Shown piece by piece: positions 25,663 to 35,600 of a DNA stretch of 64,000 bases. This DNA is from Candidatus Omnitrophota bacterium (lineage in GTDB: Bacteria; Hinthialibacterota; Hinthialibacteria; Hinthialibacterales; JAKPRU01): NCBI GenBank assembly GCA_029570205.1, contig JAKQSI010000058.1, positions 1-64,000 of the forward strand, given 5' to 3'. The notes under the pieces were generated by a model that was given only the letters and a program-made list of their open reading frames with translations, searched no databases and was not told the origin of the DNA. Both the position numbers and the translations under genes were made by a program. How positions within the stretch are numbered: position 1 is the stretch's first letter; each line of letters opens with the position of its first letter.

Positions 25663-28600
25663 CTATTTCGGAGCGATCAACACACAGCCGATTCCATGCG
25701 GTTCCAGTGACCCGTGAATGACAGCCTCCTCACCCTCTTCGGTGACTTTCGGCGGCGTATCATTCCATAGATCAACGATTTTTCGATTTTCTTCGCCAGG
25801 CACGGCAATTAAAGAGCCGTCCACGGAGCAATAGCCGGCATTGTATAGAGTATAAATTACTCGATCCCCATCACGGAAGCGATTGGAATAAACGTTATCG
25901 GCCATAGTGGGAACGAGGGGTGAGCAGTCATCTGAAGCAAATATCGCGGAATATGTTTTTTGAATGATGTGGGATTTGCGGACGAAGGCCCGAAACGCAG
26001 CGCTGTACCAGGATGCGGCCCGTCCTTTCAACCAGATCGCGTGACCATGGAAGAAGGCCAGTTTGGCATCTTCTTCCCCGGCAGCGCGCGGGTAGATTCC
26101 GGGAACAAACAGCTCGATGATTTTCAATTCAGGAAATACATAACGCGCCAGGTTAATTTTTGTGGGGTGACTATTCTCGCCGGAGGAGTGCATCCCATAA
26201 CAGAATGCGGCGTCAACCCATTGAGAGGTCAGATCGCACGGAACCTCTTCGGTATAAATAGCCGTTTCCGGATGGGACCGGTCGAAAGCCCGGCGGATTG
26301 CCCGGAGCATGGCATCCTCACCGATCAGGGGTGACTGACCGGGAGGGTGGCCGTGCTGTGTGTTGTAGCAGGCCTTGCTGCGGTCCGCAAATCCGAATTC
26401 ATCGACATAGAGTGCATGAGCGCCTGTTTCTTCGGCTACTCGTTGATATGTCCGGCTGAACAGCTCCTGCCATTCAGGGACAGCGGGGCAGAAGAACATT
26501 TCGCGGTTGCCGGTCCAGAACGCCGGTTGACCGTCGGCGCGAGTAATTTGCCAGCGGTTACCCACCTGTTGCGCCAGGCGACTTCTTTCATCTACCAGGT
26601 ATCCCTCCAGGTAGAGGCCGGTATAAATACCGTGTTTGTGGGCGGAAAGGATTGCGGAACGCAAGCTCTCTTTACCGCCCAGTTCGGTGCAATCGTAGTC
26701 GCCGACTCGACCAGATCGTTCGGAATACGCCCAGCCGGAAATATCGATGAGGTCGATCCCGCCGAAACATTCTTGCGCTTCTTCGACCAGATCGGAAAAG
26801 GTGTATTGATTCCGTGTCTCATCAAATAGATATCCGGTTCCGCCTAACGGGTAATCCCGTCGGCAAATCCAGATGTTCCGCATCCACGCGTGGGACTCCG
26901 GCTGCGAAATTCGCCAACTGTGTGCCCAGTCGGAATAGAAGTCCAGGGCATCATGCCAATCTCCCGGATGTCCACGAAGCACAGTCGGCGGCGACACCCA
27001 TCGCTCGTGTGGATTGAGTGCGATCGGAACGGACTTCCCATATTCAATTCCAATGTCGATCCCGACCGGATTCTTAGTCAAATGATATGTTTTCTCGTTC
27101 AGCTCTCGATCCTGGGTATATACGCATAGCCCGCCTTTCTGTGGAGAATACATGTCCAGAAATTGCAGCGGAAAGCAGCCGCCATAATCTTGGTCGATAT
27201 TGACGGGTTGCATGGAGATCATGGAAGAGCGGCCGGGAAAGCAGTAGCAATTCTCATTTAAGGACTCGGAAATCTTTAGAGCGCGCAAGTCGGGAAACAC
27301 TACTCGAATGTCCCGGCTGCTGTCTGACTTGTTCTCGATCTCCAAGTGCATTGTAATTCCCGTGTCGGCTCCAGATGAACAGACAAGGACGACGGAAAAG
27401 GTCTTTGTTTCAGCGCGAAGAGGAATTGGGCTTGAATCCGGCCGGTCCGGATCGCTCAGGTCCGAGACAAGGAATTCACTGGAAGGTATTTCCATAGTTC
27501 CGTCGTAAATGGTAAAGAGTCTTCGGTCTGTAGCGTGTTGTATTATAGAACGGGCGGTGTGTTGCAGGGTTAAATCGACTAATGTCAGCGCTCCATAGAG
27601 GGGCAATCGCAGTTGCAGGAATTTGTCCTTCAGAATGGCGACGGGCCTTGAATCTTCGACGGGAGGGGGGCGGAGGTCCGTGTCCTGTAGTGAAATGATC
27701 GCGTGAATAGACGGGGAGGTGTTTCGATTTACCGAAATCCACGGCAGGAATATCTGACCATAAGACATCTCCTCGGAAATCCGGAGACCCCGCAGCTCCT
27801 TCTCCGCATCGGATGGAATCCGGTACGTATGCAGACCTTCGTAGACAACGTATTCCTGCGAGTCGGCGTGTTGTGGGAACGCGGAGGATGTGGAGCCATC
27901 CGTATAGTCAATACGGACCAGGAGGCGTTCCGGCTCGCGGATTTCCGAGCGGGGAACAAATTGCCATGGGTTGTCTGTGCCGAAAAGTCGGCATCCGAGC
28001 AGGAAGGCGATTTCACTCGCTTTCCCCGACAGGGGAATCTCAATTGCTCCCGGATTCTGTAGTGATGTGGCCGGGATATTTTCAGGGCAATCGGATCCCG
28101 GGAATCTATATTCACCGACCTGGAAAAATGAATTCGGACTTGTTGGAAACGGCCAACGGAATATTCTATCAAACATGTCCCGCGATAGCGTACCATGTGG
28201 TATCGGAATAACTTCCCACTCATTTCCGATGAGACATTTGTCGATCTTTTGTGGAATAACGGTTGATGAAATGCGTTCGATATCGGGATGTTCGAATTGA
28301 AGATATTGTAAAGCGAATGTGCATTCTGTACCGGAGGGGATGCGGACACAAATCTGATCGACTTGATGTGTATCGAGAACGACGGACAGGTCTATCGATA
28401 TCTCATGCTGTTCACCGTCGGTGAGAATATCCTTACCGGAGAGCAGGGCAGCCTCTCCGCGAACGGCAAGGGGATTCTCCGGGTTTTTTGCACCGGGGGT
28501 GACCGGACCGGTTGCGCCGGAGCGGAGAAAAAGCACGGGAGTATCGGCATTCCATGATCCTGACGCCGAATAAGCGAAGCGGCAGATAGAAAAGGAATCA

Positions 28601-28881
28601 ATCCAGATCGGTTCGACGGTCAGGGTCCATAAGCCACCGGAAGACTTGGAATTGAATCGGGCCTGGTACGGCGAGGAGAGGATTTCAAGATTCGCCGTCT
28701 CGGACGTCCCTCTGAATTTCCACAGGGCAGAGCATTCCTGTAAAGTCCAGCCGATATCGGAAGCCTGTTCACCGGCGGGAGTATCTGAAAATGCGGGAGA
28801 GACGAGACCGAAAGAGAGGATAAGCAAATAGACGAGAAAGACAGGCGGACGGTAAGAACTGCGGTGAAAGAGGTGATTCAT
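25663..28881 (-). CDS. Very large secreted TIM-barrel protein (DUF6259-like)
   Basis: A 1072-residue protein with a signal peptide (about residues 5-34). The start at 28881 is the first ATG; an upstream TTG would add 11 residues before the signal. The N-terminal 600 residues are beta-rich, with a galactose-binding-like segment near 60-190. The C-terminal half has barrel motifs: GIYTGLYLEGYLVDE, GAHALYVDEFGFADRS and TAIYTEEVPCD. This layout resembles DUF6259-type glycosidase relatives, with the Asp/Glu of YVDEFG and YTEEV as possible catalytic residues. The function is unproven. It lies 203 bases upstream of the previous gene on the same strand. Confidence 0.55.
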   Translation of the reverse strand: MNHLFHRSSYRPPVFLVYLLILSFGLVSPAFSDTPAGEQASDIGWTLQECSALWKFRGTSETANLEILSSPYQARFNSKSSGGLWTLTVEPIWIDSFSICRFAYSASGSWNADTPVLFLRSGATGPVTPGAKNPENPLAVRGEAALLSGKDILTDGEQHEISIDLSVVLDTHQVDQICVRIPSGTECTFALQYLQFEHPDIERISSTVIPQKIDKCLIGNEWEVIPIPHGTLSRDMFDRIFRWPFPTSPNSFFQVGEYRFPGSDCPENIPATSLQNPGAIEIPLSGKASEIAFLLGCRLFGTDNPWQFVPRSEIREPERLLVRIDYTDGSTSSAFPQHADSQEYVVYEGLHTYRIPSDAEKELRGLRISEEMSYGQIFLPWISVNRNTSPSIHAIISLQDTDLRPPPVEDSRPVAILKDKFLQLRLPLYGALTLVDLTLQHTARSIIQHATDRRLFTIYDGTMEIPSSEFLVSDLSDPDRPDSSPIPLRAETKTFSVVLVCSSGADTGITMHLEIENKSDSSRDIRVVFPDLRALKISESLNENCYCFPGRSSMISMQPVNIDQDYGGCFPLQFLDMYSPQKGGLCVYTQDRELNEKTYHLTKNPVGIDIGIEYGKSVPIALNPHERWVSPPTVLRGHPGDWHDALDFYSDWAHSWRISQPESHAWMRNIWICRRDYPLGGTGYLFDETRNQYTFSDLVEEAQECFGGIDLIDISGWAYSERSGRVGDYDCTELGGKESLRSAILSAHKHGIYTGLYLEGYLVDERSRLAQQVGNRWQITRADGQPAFWTGNREMFFCPAVPEWQELFSRTYQRVAEETGAHALYVDEFGFADRSKACYNTQHGHPPGQSPLIGEDAMLRAIRRAFDRSHPETAIYTEEVPCDLTSQWVDAAFCYGMHSSGENSHPTKINLARYVFPELKIIELFVPGIYPRAAGEEDAKLAFFHGHAIWLKGRAASWYSAAFRAFVRKSHIIQKTYSAIFASDDCSPLVPTMADNVYSNRFRDGDRVIYTLYNAGYCSVDGSLIAVPGEENRKIVDLWNDTPPKVTEEGEEAVIHGSLEPHGIGCVLIAPK

Positions 28882-28930
28882 GGTTTTATCCGTACATATA
28901 CTCAAATTCTTCAAAAATGTTCCGGCGATA

Positions 28931-29084
28931 CCCCTTCCCGGATATCTTCCTGCCCCAAGGCTAAAGATCGCAAGGGGTGGTGAAGCGGCGGCCAGGCGGG
29001 ACCGGCGACATTTGGCGTTTCTGTGCAGAGATCCTGGCTGGGACGGACTGCAAAAGCAAGGCTTTTCTTTTGCAGGGTGCCGGT
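28931..29084 (+). ncRNA. Structured leader ahead of the ion transporter (riboswitch-like)
   Basis: Four perfect inverted repeats occur within 154 bases: CCCCTT/AAGGGG (28931-28936 with 28972-28977), GCCAGG/CCTGGC (28991-28996 with 29033-29038), ACCGGC/GCCGGT (29001-29006 with 29079-29084) and CTGCAAAAG/CTTTTGCAG (29048-29056 with 29067-29075). The second and third cross, so they would form a pseudoknot or be mutually exclusive. The last stem sits 78 bases before the transporter start. I do not recognise a named riboswitch. A cis-acting leader sensing an ion is an inference from position. Confidence 0.4.
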
Positions 29085-29152
29085 TTAGGCTATATGTCCG
29101 TGTGTTCGCGGCGTCTCTGTACCCCTATCCCTCTATTTGACGAGGTGTCGTG

Positions 29153-30616
29153 ATGGACCTATTGATGGTATTTCCCTTCGTGGCCATGCTGTTGTGTATT
29201 GCACTCATTCCATTGTGGTTTCCCCACTGGTGGGAAAGCAACCTGAATAAGCTGAAAATCTCTTTAATTTTGTCTATACCGGTCGCGATTATTTATGCGA
29301 CAGGTTTGGATGAACGAATACTCGTGATACCGGAGCAGGCGGCGGCCAGGGAAGAGATTTCCATACCGGAGGCCGAATCTCCTACTGCTGCCCCCCAATC
29401 GGCGCCGACCCCCTCTCCGGAAGGGCAGAATCAATCCACGGAGGGTGCGCCACCATCAGGGCAATCTGGAGCGCATTCGGATCCGCCCGGTCACGCAGAG
29501 AGCGGACAGGAGATCCATCGAGGATTTATTGCCATACTGTATTCTTTGCATGAATATATTTCCTTTATCTGTATGTTGGGTGCCCTGTTTGTGATTTCCG
29601 GCGGTATTCATTTGCGTGGGAAGTTGGCCGGAACGCCGGCGGCGAACTGCGGGATTCTGGCAATCGGTTCGATTTTGGCGAGTTTCATTGGGACAACGGG
29701 AGCCTCGATGATTTTGATTCGTCCGTTTCTTAAAAGCATTCTCTGGCGGAAACGGCCGTATGTTCCGGTAATCTTTTTTATTTTTCTGGTATCCAACATC
29801 GGAGGGCTACTGACACCCCTGGGCGATCCACCACTCTTTCTGGGCTTTCTGCGCGGGGTCCCGTTTTTGTGGACATTGCGCCTGATACCGGAATGGTCCT
29901 TTATGGTCGGTCTCGTTCTTGCTACCTATTTTGTGATTGATTCACGCTTTTACAAGGAGGAAAAAGCGAATCGCCCCGTTGCAGGGTCCGGCGACGAGAG
30001 CGGCACGCTGGGTATTGAGGGAACGTTGAATTTCCTGTGGCTGGCGTGCATTGTGGCGACGACCGCTTTTGTCAGCGAATCTCCATATCGAGAAATCGCC
30101 TACATTGTCATCACACTCATTGCTTTGAACACTACACCTGCCAGGGTCCGTGAGCAGAACGCCTTCACATTTCATCCGATTATCGAGGTTGCGGTTCTGT
30201 TTTTCGGCATCTTTGTGACCATGGTTCCGTCTCTTCAGCTTCTCCAGATCCATGGCCCGAACATGGGAATTACAAAGCCCTGGCAATTTTTCTGGGTGAC
30301 CGGATCATTGTCCTCGTTCCTGGACAATGCGCCGACCTACGTGACGTTCTTTGTGCTGGCGCAGTCTCTTCATGCGGTTGCCGGGCCGGGGACTACGCTG
30401 ATCGCTCACGTTCCCGAAGACCTGTTGGCGGCGATTTCCTGCGGGGCCGTGTTCATGGGAGCGAACTCCTATATCGGGAACGGGCCGAATTTCATGGTGA
30501 AAGCCATCGCGGAGGAATGGAAAGTGCAGATGCCTTCATTCTTCGGGTACATGGCCTGGTCGGTCGGGATTCTGATCCCCTTGTTCTTTATCGTGACGCT
30601 GGTTTTCATGATTTGA
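29153..30616 (+). CDS. Sodium:proton antiporter / citrate-type ion transporter (NhaD/CitMHS_2-like)
   Basis: A 487-residue polytopic membrane protein of the ion transporter superfamily. TM helices occur at about 5-22 and 35-55, then a long hydrophilic Pro/Ser/Gln/Glu insertion (about 60-122), then a core of ten or so helices. Core motifs include FIGTTGASMILIRPFL, LLTPLGDPPLFLGF and SSFLDNAPTYVTFF, the two-fold re-entrant hairpins expected for NhaD/ArsB-like carriers, and GANSYIGNGPNFMVKA. Na+/H+ exchange is the likeliest role, but organic anion transport is possible. I start at the ATG directly after a GTG that the longest reading would use; CGAGGTG lies upstream. Confidence 0.85.
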   Translation: MDLLMVFPFVAMLLCIALIPLWFPHWWESNLNKLKISLILSIPVAIIYATGLDERILVIPEQAAAREEISIPEAESPTAAPQSAPTPSPEGQNQSTEGAPPSGQSGAHSDPPGHAESGQEIHRGFIAILYSLHEYISFICMLGALFVISGGIHLRGKLAGTPAANCGILAIGSILASFIGTTGASMILIRPFLKSILWRKRPYVPVIFFIFLVSNIGGLLTPLGDPPLFLGFLRGVPFLWTLRLIPEWSFMVGLVLATYFVIDSRFYKEEKANRPVAGSGDESGTLGIEGTLNFLWLACIVATTAFVSESPYREIAYIVITLIALNTTPARVREQNAFTFHPIIEVAVLFFGIFVTMVPSLQLLQIHGPNMGITKPWQFFWVTGSLSSFLDNAPTYVTFFVLAQSLHAVAGPGTTLIAHVPEDLLAAISCGAVFMGANSYIGNGPNFMVKAIAEEWKVQMPSFFGYMAWSVGILIPLFFIVTLVFMI

Positions 30617-30831
30617 GAAACAGGAACCTGTGGTAGACCAGTTTTGGGGCTGTCAGGACAAGCCGCCTGCATGACAACCCTTGCCCGAACCCCGGGATGG
30701 TATGAAAAAGGCCCGGCGAAAACCGGAGAAGGAGACACAACTATTGAATGCGGCTGTGGAACAATTCTCTTCCGAGATGGCCGCGCGATCGAAAGGTTAC
30801 AATGACACGACAGGATGAAAGGAACAGATGA

Positions 30832-31710
30832 ATGGATGACCCGTCTTTTCCCCGACGTAGTTTTCTGGCTACCGCAGGCAGCATGGCCGCATTTTCCACA
30901 AGCAATCCCTGTCTGGCGCTCGCCGCTTCGGGAGTGATGCGTAAAGGGCGAATTCGCCAATCCGTGTCCCGCTGGTGTTATGACAGCGTGTTGGATTGGG
31001 AGCCTTTCGCGAAGGCGTGCGCGGAAATGGGGCTGGTCGGGATCGACCTGGTGGAACAGAAGTACTGGCCGATTGTCAAGAAATACGGACTGATCTCTAC
31101 CATGGTTCCCGGAGCCGGCAACATTTCGGACGGCACAAACGATCCGGCTAACCACGCCCGACTACTCGAACAATTTCAAGCGAATATCAAAGCGGCCGCC
31201 AATAACGGTCTTCCGAACGTCATTACATTTTCGGGAAATCGTCGCGGCAAGAGCGATGAGGAAGGACTCGCGAACAGCGTTCCTGTTCTCAAGCAGGCCG
31301 CCGCGATTGCCGAAGATCACAATGTGACGATTTGCATGGAACTTCTCAACAGCAAAATCGATCACAAAGATTACCAGTGCGACCACACCGCCTGGGGCGT
31401 GGAACTGTGCAAACGTGTGGGATCTCCACGATTCAAGCTTCTTTACGATATTTACCATATACAGATTATGGAAGGCGACGTGATCCGGACGATCCGCGAA
31501 CATATCGACTTTATCGGGCATTTCCACACGGGTGGGAATCCTGGACGGATGGACCTGGACGACACCCAGGAACTCAACTACAAAGCGATCATGGAGGCCA
31601 TCGCCGCGCTGACGGAGGAAGGAAAGTTCAACGGCTATGTAGCGCATGAATTTGTCCCGAAGAACAAAATGGATTCCCTCCGCGCCGCCGTGGAATTGTG
31701 CGATGTGTGA
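30832..31710 (+). CDS. Tat-exported hydroxypyruvate isomerase / sugar isomerase-like TIM-barrel protein
   Basis: A 292-residue xylose-isomerase-like TIM barrel with a twin-arginine signal at the N-terminus (PRRSFLATAGSMAAF). Core motifs match the Hyi/IolI family: MGLVGIDLVE, NVITFSGNR, ITICMELLNSK-like Glu strand, KLLYDIYHIQIMEGD (metal Asp/His), IGHFHTGGNPGR and GYVAHEFVP (final Glu). Metal-binding residues therefore appear intact. The substrate is unknown. AAAGGAACAG supports the start. The next gene begins six bases after the stop, so the two form an operon. Confidence 0.82.
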   Translation: MDDPSFPRRSFLATAGSMAAFSTSNPCLALAASGVMRKGRIRQSVSRWCYDSVLDWEPFAKACAEMGLVGIDLVEQKYWPIVKKYGLISTMVPGAGNISDGTNDPANHARLLEQFQANIKAAANNGLPNVITFSGNRRGKSDEEGLANSVPVLKQAAAIAEDHNVTICMELLNSKIDHKDYQCDHTAWGVELCKRVGSPRFKLLYDIYHIQIMEGDVIRTIREHIDFIGHFHTGGNPGRMDLDDTQELNYKAIMEAIAALTEEGKFNGYVAHEFVPKNKMDSLRAAVELCDV

Positions 31711-31716
31711 TTACCG

Positions 31717-32604
31717 ATGACTCCTACAAGCCGAATTATGGTCGTTTTATTGATGTGGCTGATTTTGAATCCGATTCACGCCGACCCGGAATCTCTGACT
31801 ATGAAAAAGGAACCTTTCCCGTCCCGAATCGATCTTTACGATCCTGCCTGGCTGGAAGCGCATCGGCCGTTTCTGATCGCCCACCGGGGAGGAGTCATTA
31901 CCGAGGATACTCCGGAATGCTCGCTGGGCGCTATTCGCCTTGCTCGGGAGCATGGATATTGCATGGTGGAACTGGATATCCGCGAAGCGAAAGACCATGT
32001 GCCTGTGGTGTTTCACGAGTCGAATCTTAAGAACAGTTGCGGCATCGATAAGACGATCTCGGCTCTGACATCTACCGAGGCGGTTTCAATTCGAATGTAC
32101 AAAACCGGCAACAACATGGCGAGTAATGAGCGAATTCCGACCTTTGAACGGGCCGCGTCTCTTTGTAGTGAACTGAACCTTGGGATCATGATGGACATCA
32201 AAGATAAAGGTGGAAGTGAAGAGTTTTTCCGTCAGATTGTCGGGATTATCCGGAGACACGATCTTAGCCGATGCGCGATCTGTATATCCCGCATCCCTCG
32301 GGCGGAGTCCATGTGGGGAGAGGCGGTCATGTTTCGGTTACTTGATAAAGAATGGTCAAATCTTGCCGAAACAGGGAAGGATTCCTTCAGGAATCGTTTC
32401 TGGTTCGGCGTACCGAAGGACATCACGGATGAATCCATCCGGGCGCTCCGGGAGAGGGGCGCCCTGGTCATTCCTGCGATCAATACGTTCCGTTATCATG
32501 CGGCCTCTCATCTTGAAGAGGCCGCGCAGGATATCCGGCGAATGAAGGCTGTCGGGGTGGATGCCTTTCAGATCGATTCCGTATACGAAGGCTATTTCAA
32601 ATAG
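31717..32604 (+). CDS. Secreted glycerophosphodiester phosphodiesterase family protein
   Basis: A 295-residue protein with a signal peptide (residues 1-22). The GDPD catalytic set is visible: FLIAHRGGVITEDTPE (His/Arg/Glu), CMVELDIRE (Glu/Asp metal ligands) and VVFHESNLKN (second His). LGIMMDIKD and the terminal AFQIDSVYEG also fit. It would cleave glycerophosphodiesters in the periplasm, possibly recycling phospholipid headgroups or phosphate. It follows the exported isomerase after six bases. Its last 13 bases overlap the end of the convergent activase gene. Confidence 0.87.
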   Translation: MTPTSRIMVVLLMWLILNPIHADPESLTMKKEPFPSRIDLYDPAWLEAHRPFLIAHRGGVITEDTPECSLGAIRLAREHGYCMVELDIREAKDHVPVVFHESNLKNSCGIDKTISALTSTEAVSIRMYKTGNNMASNERIPTFERAASLCSELNLGIMMDIKDKGGSEEFFRQIVGIIRRHDLSRCAICISRIPRAESMWGEAVMFRLLDKEWSNLAETGKDSFRNRFWFGVPKDITDESIRALRERGALVIPAINTFRYHAASHLEEAAQDIRRMKAVGVDAFQIDSVYEGYFK

Positions 32605-35600
32605 GTTCGGCGAGTTTCACATGCTTTCATTCGTTTGTGTACCCGCATGGCTTGCAGGCAGAATGTGTTTAATTTCGCTTCGGTAATATGCGACATGCTT
32701 CTTCCATCCGTCTCGATGGCCAGCGCGGGCAGGTGAGTCATTCCGCTTTCGGCGAACAGTGTATGATTTCCGTGCGAAAGAATCTTCTTGGATTCGACAT
32801 TCATACAAAACTCAAACACGGCTTCGGTTACTCGTGACGGAAGGCAGCCGAACGGCCCGATGGAAATGACGCCGCATACCTCGTCCAGAATCTCATGTAT
32901 TCCGAGACCTACGCTCAGCATCGTTTCATAGACAATGTACGGATTCAGGAAATGAGAGGCATCCTTCATCAGGTGTCGGACACTCGGATGTGCGGGGGGG
33001 AGAAGATTCGAACGGGACAGGATTCTGCGGATTTTCGATTCAATCCATTGCTTGAAGAGAATGCGGAGCAGAGGATACACTCGCGGCTCGTTGCCCAGCG
33101 GATTGGAAGAATATCCGAATAACCTTATGTAATCACAGAAATAAATATATTCCGCGAGGGGAGCGACGGTGACTACAAATCCGCGATCGGCTAATTTTTG
33201 GACGAGTCCGCGTCGCGAGAACGAGTTGCCCCGTGCAAAGACCTCTCCCAGGAGACGGATTTTCGGGGCTTCCTCCGGGGACATGGTCAGCGGAACGGAT
33301 CGAAGCCTGTTAGCGGTTTGTTCCAGGGCTGCATCCAGCCCCGCGCAGGCCCCGGATGCAATACATTCTTGAATCCGGCGGAATTCATCGTGAAGAATAC
33401 CGACTGCGGATTGGCGGTCGACGGCAATAGCAAGAAACAGGTTTCGAATATCCTCAAAGAGATCGGTGGTCAGCAGCACCCGCCAGACGAGGCGAACAAA
33501 CTCGGTACCGAGTTCCTCGAATCCCTGGTTGTCATCCAGGGACAGGATAGCGACATCCCGGAGACGGCGTTTTTGTATGTAATGATCCAGGGCGACCGTG
33601 TATTGGCCTTGTCGGCATGGACCGTGGGATTTCGGCATGAAGAAAAGAAGCACCTCATCCGGCTGACGTGTTTCCAGTTCGGAGAGAAGGGAGCCGGTTG
33701 TGAGTTGATAGGGGAGACATTCCTTACAGGTTCCGCACTCTCTTCCTTTTCTGTGTTCCCGGATTCCGATACGGGCCATGGTAGCGCGAATACCGAATCC
33801 GCGGAGCGAGGCGGCCAGGCCCGCGGAATTGAACTCTCCCATTTCAGGAACGACGACGCGAACCCGTGGGTGCGTAATGGAAAGAGTTTCTCCGCTCGAT
33901 GTGCGGATTTTCGGGGTTTTGCCGTCCATAATAATCGAGGCGGGTCGATACGAATCGGTTTCGGGTACACGTACGGGACGGCCGTGAATCCGGCGGTAGC
34001 CGTTCACAATATCCAGGAACGCCTCGATTCGTGTATCAATACCGACATCCGCCGTATGGCTGTCCAGTTCCAGGGTCAGGGAGGGTTTGTCGCCCATGAT
34101 GTCACGGAAATAGCCGAGAATGAAAGCGTCCGGTCCGCAACTGAAGTTGGTAATAAATACGCCGAACAGCTGGGGGTGTCGACAGACAACATTCGCGGCC
34201 TGAAGAATGTCGTGAGCGATACCCCAATAGATCTCGGAGACAGAAGGTTCATCCCGGCAGGGCAGGGAATCGAAGGGGATGACATGAATCCCCTGCGAAG
34301 CGAGCCGGTGAGGGATTCCCATATTCAGGAGGGGGGTAAAGGCGTTATACGGTCTTCCAAAGAGGACGACGGCGAACTGGGAGGGATCCGATTCCACCTC
34401 CGCAAGAGCAGCAGCGCCGGATTCGACGAGAGCATTCGAGTAGGATTCCTGGGCGGCAAGAGCCTCTCGGAAAGCGCGTCGGGCCGTCCTTTTGTCTACC
34501 CCGAGTTTCTTTGCCACAGCAAGTAGAGGATCTTCTGCCGCCGACAGGCCATGGGACAGATCCAGTGTCGGACGGAGAATGCGATCCCTGGGGAGACGAT
34601 CCGCAAACGTGCCCGGCAGGACGGAAGATTCCGACTGGACAAATACACAGGTATTGGCGCGTGTTCCATTATTGCGATAGGGTAACAGCCTTATCATCGG
34701 AAGGAAATAGAAATTCGGGTTTCGGTCGATCAGGTTGCCGAATGTGCCGTGGGCAGCTTCCATGGGGTAGCAGAATGCGGCGCCGCGTCGGGCCGCGCTT
34801 TCCGGATCGACCGAATCGGGCAGAATGACCTCCATGCCGAGTGAAGTAAAGAAGGTAGAGAACAGCGGGAAATACGTGTGCATGAGAAAGGAATTGTTGA
34901 TTCCGATCTGCAAGGGGGAAGGATTCGAGGCGAAACCGGCGGCAGGCCGGATATGGAATAGAGTATTTGTGCGACCGGTTACATGATCGTACCGGGTGGA
35001 ATCGTACCGCTGCCTTAACCGGAGATTTTCATACTTTCTACAGGAACCGCCGAAGGGATAGGTTTTGCCTTCTATTTCGATGCGGGCGATTTCGCATTTT
35101 CGGTCGCATTGATCTTTACCGCCCCGGCAGATAAAGGGGGCTTTCTGTTTCAGTTCGCGGGCAGCCAGTGTGTTCAAGGAGAAGGAGTCTCTCTCGAGAA
35201 GCCCCAGTTCCAGGCGTTTCTTTACTTCGAGGGCGACGCCGAACGCGCCCATGAGGCCGGGTTCGGGCGGGACGATAATGTGTTGTCCGGTGAGTCCGGC
35301 CATGGCGAGAGGAACAGAGCGGTTGTAGCAGACACCGCCCTGCATGAGGATTGTTCTGCCCGCCGGGCGATTTTGTTTGACACGATTGAGATAGTTCATA
35401 CAGATCGAATAGACAATGCCTGCAAGGATGTCCTCCCTCGCGAATCCCTCGTGGATGGCCGTATTGATGTCGCTTGCGATAAAGGCAGCGCATTCATCGC
35501 TGAAATTGAGAGGCTGTGTGGCTCGAAGCGCCAGCGGTGCGATTTCATCGACCGGGATCTTGAGATGCTCGCCTGCGGCCTCCTCCAGGAAGGAGCCGGT

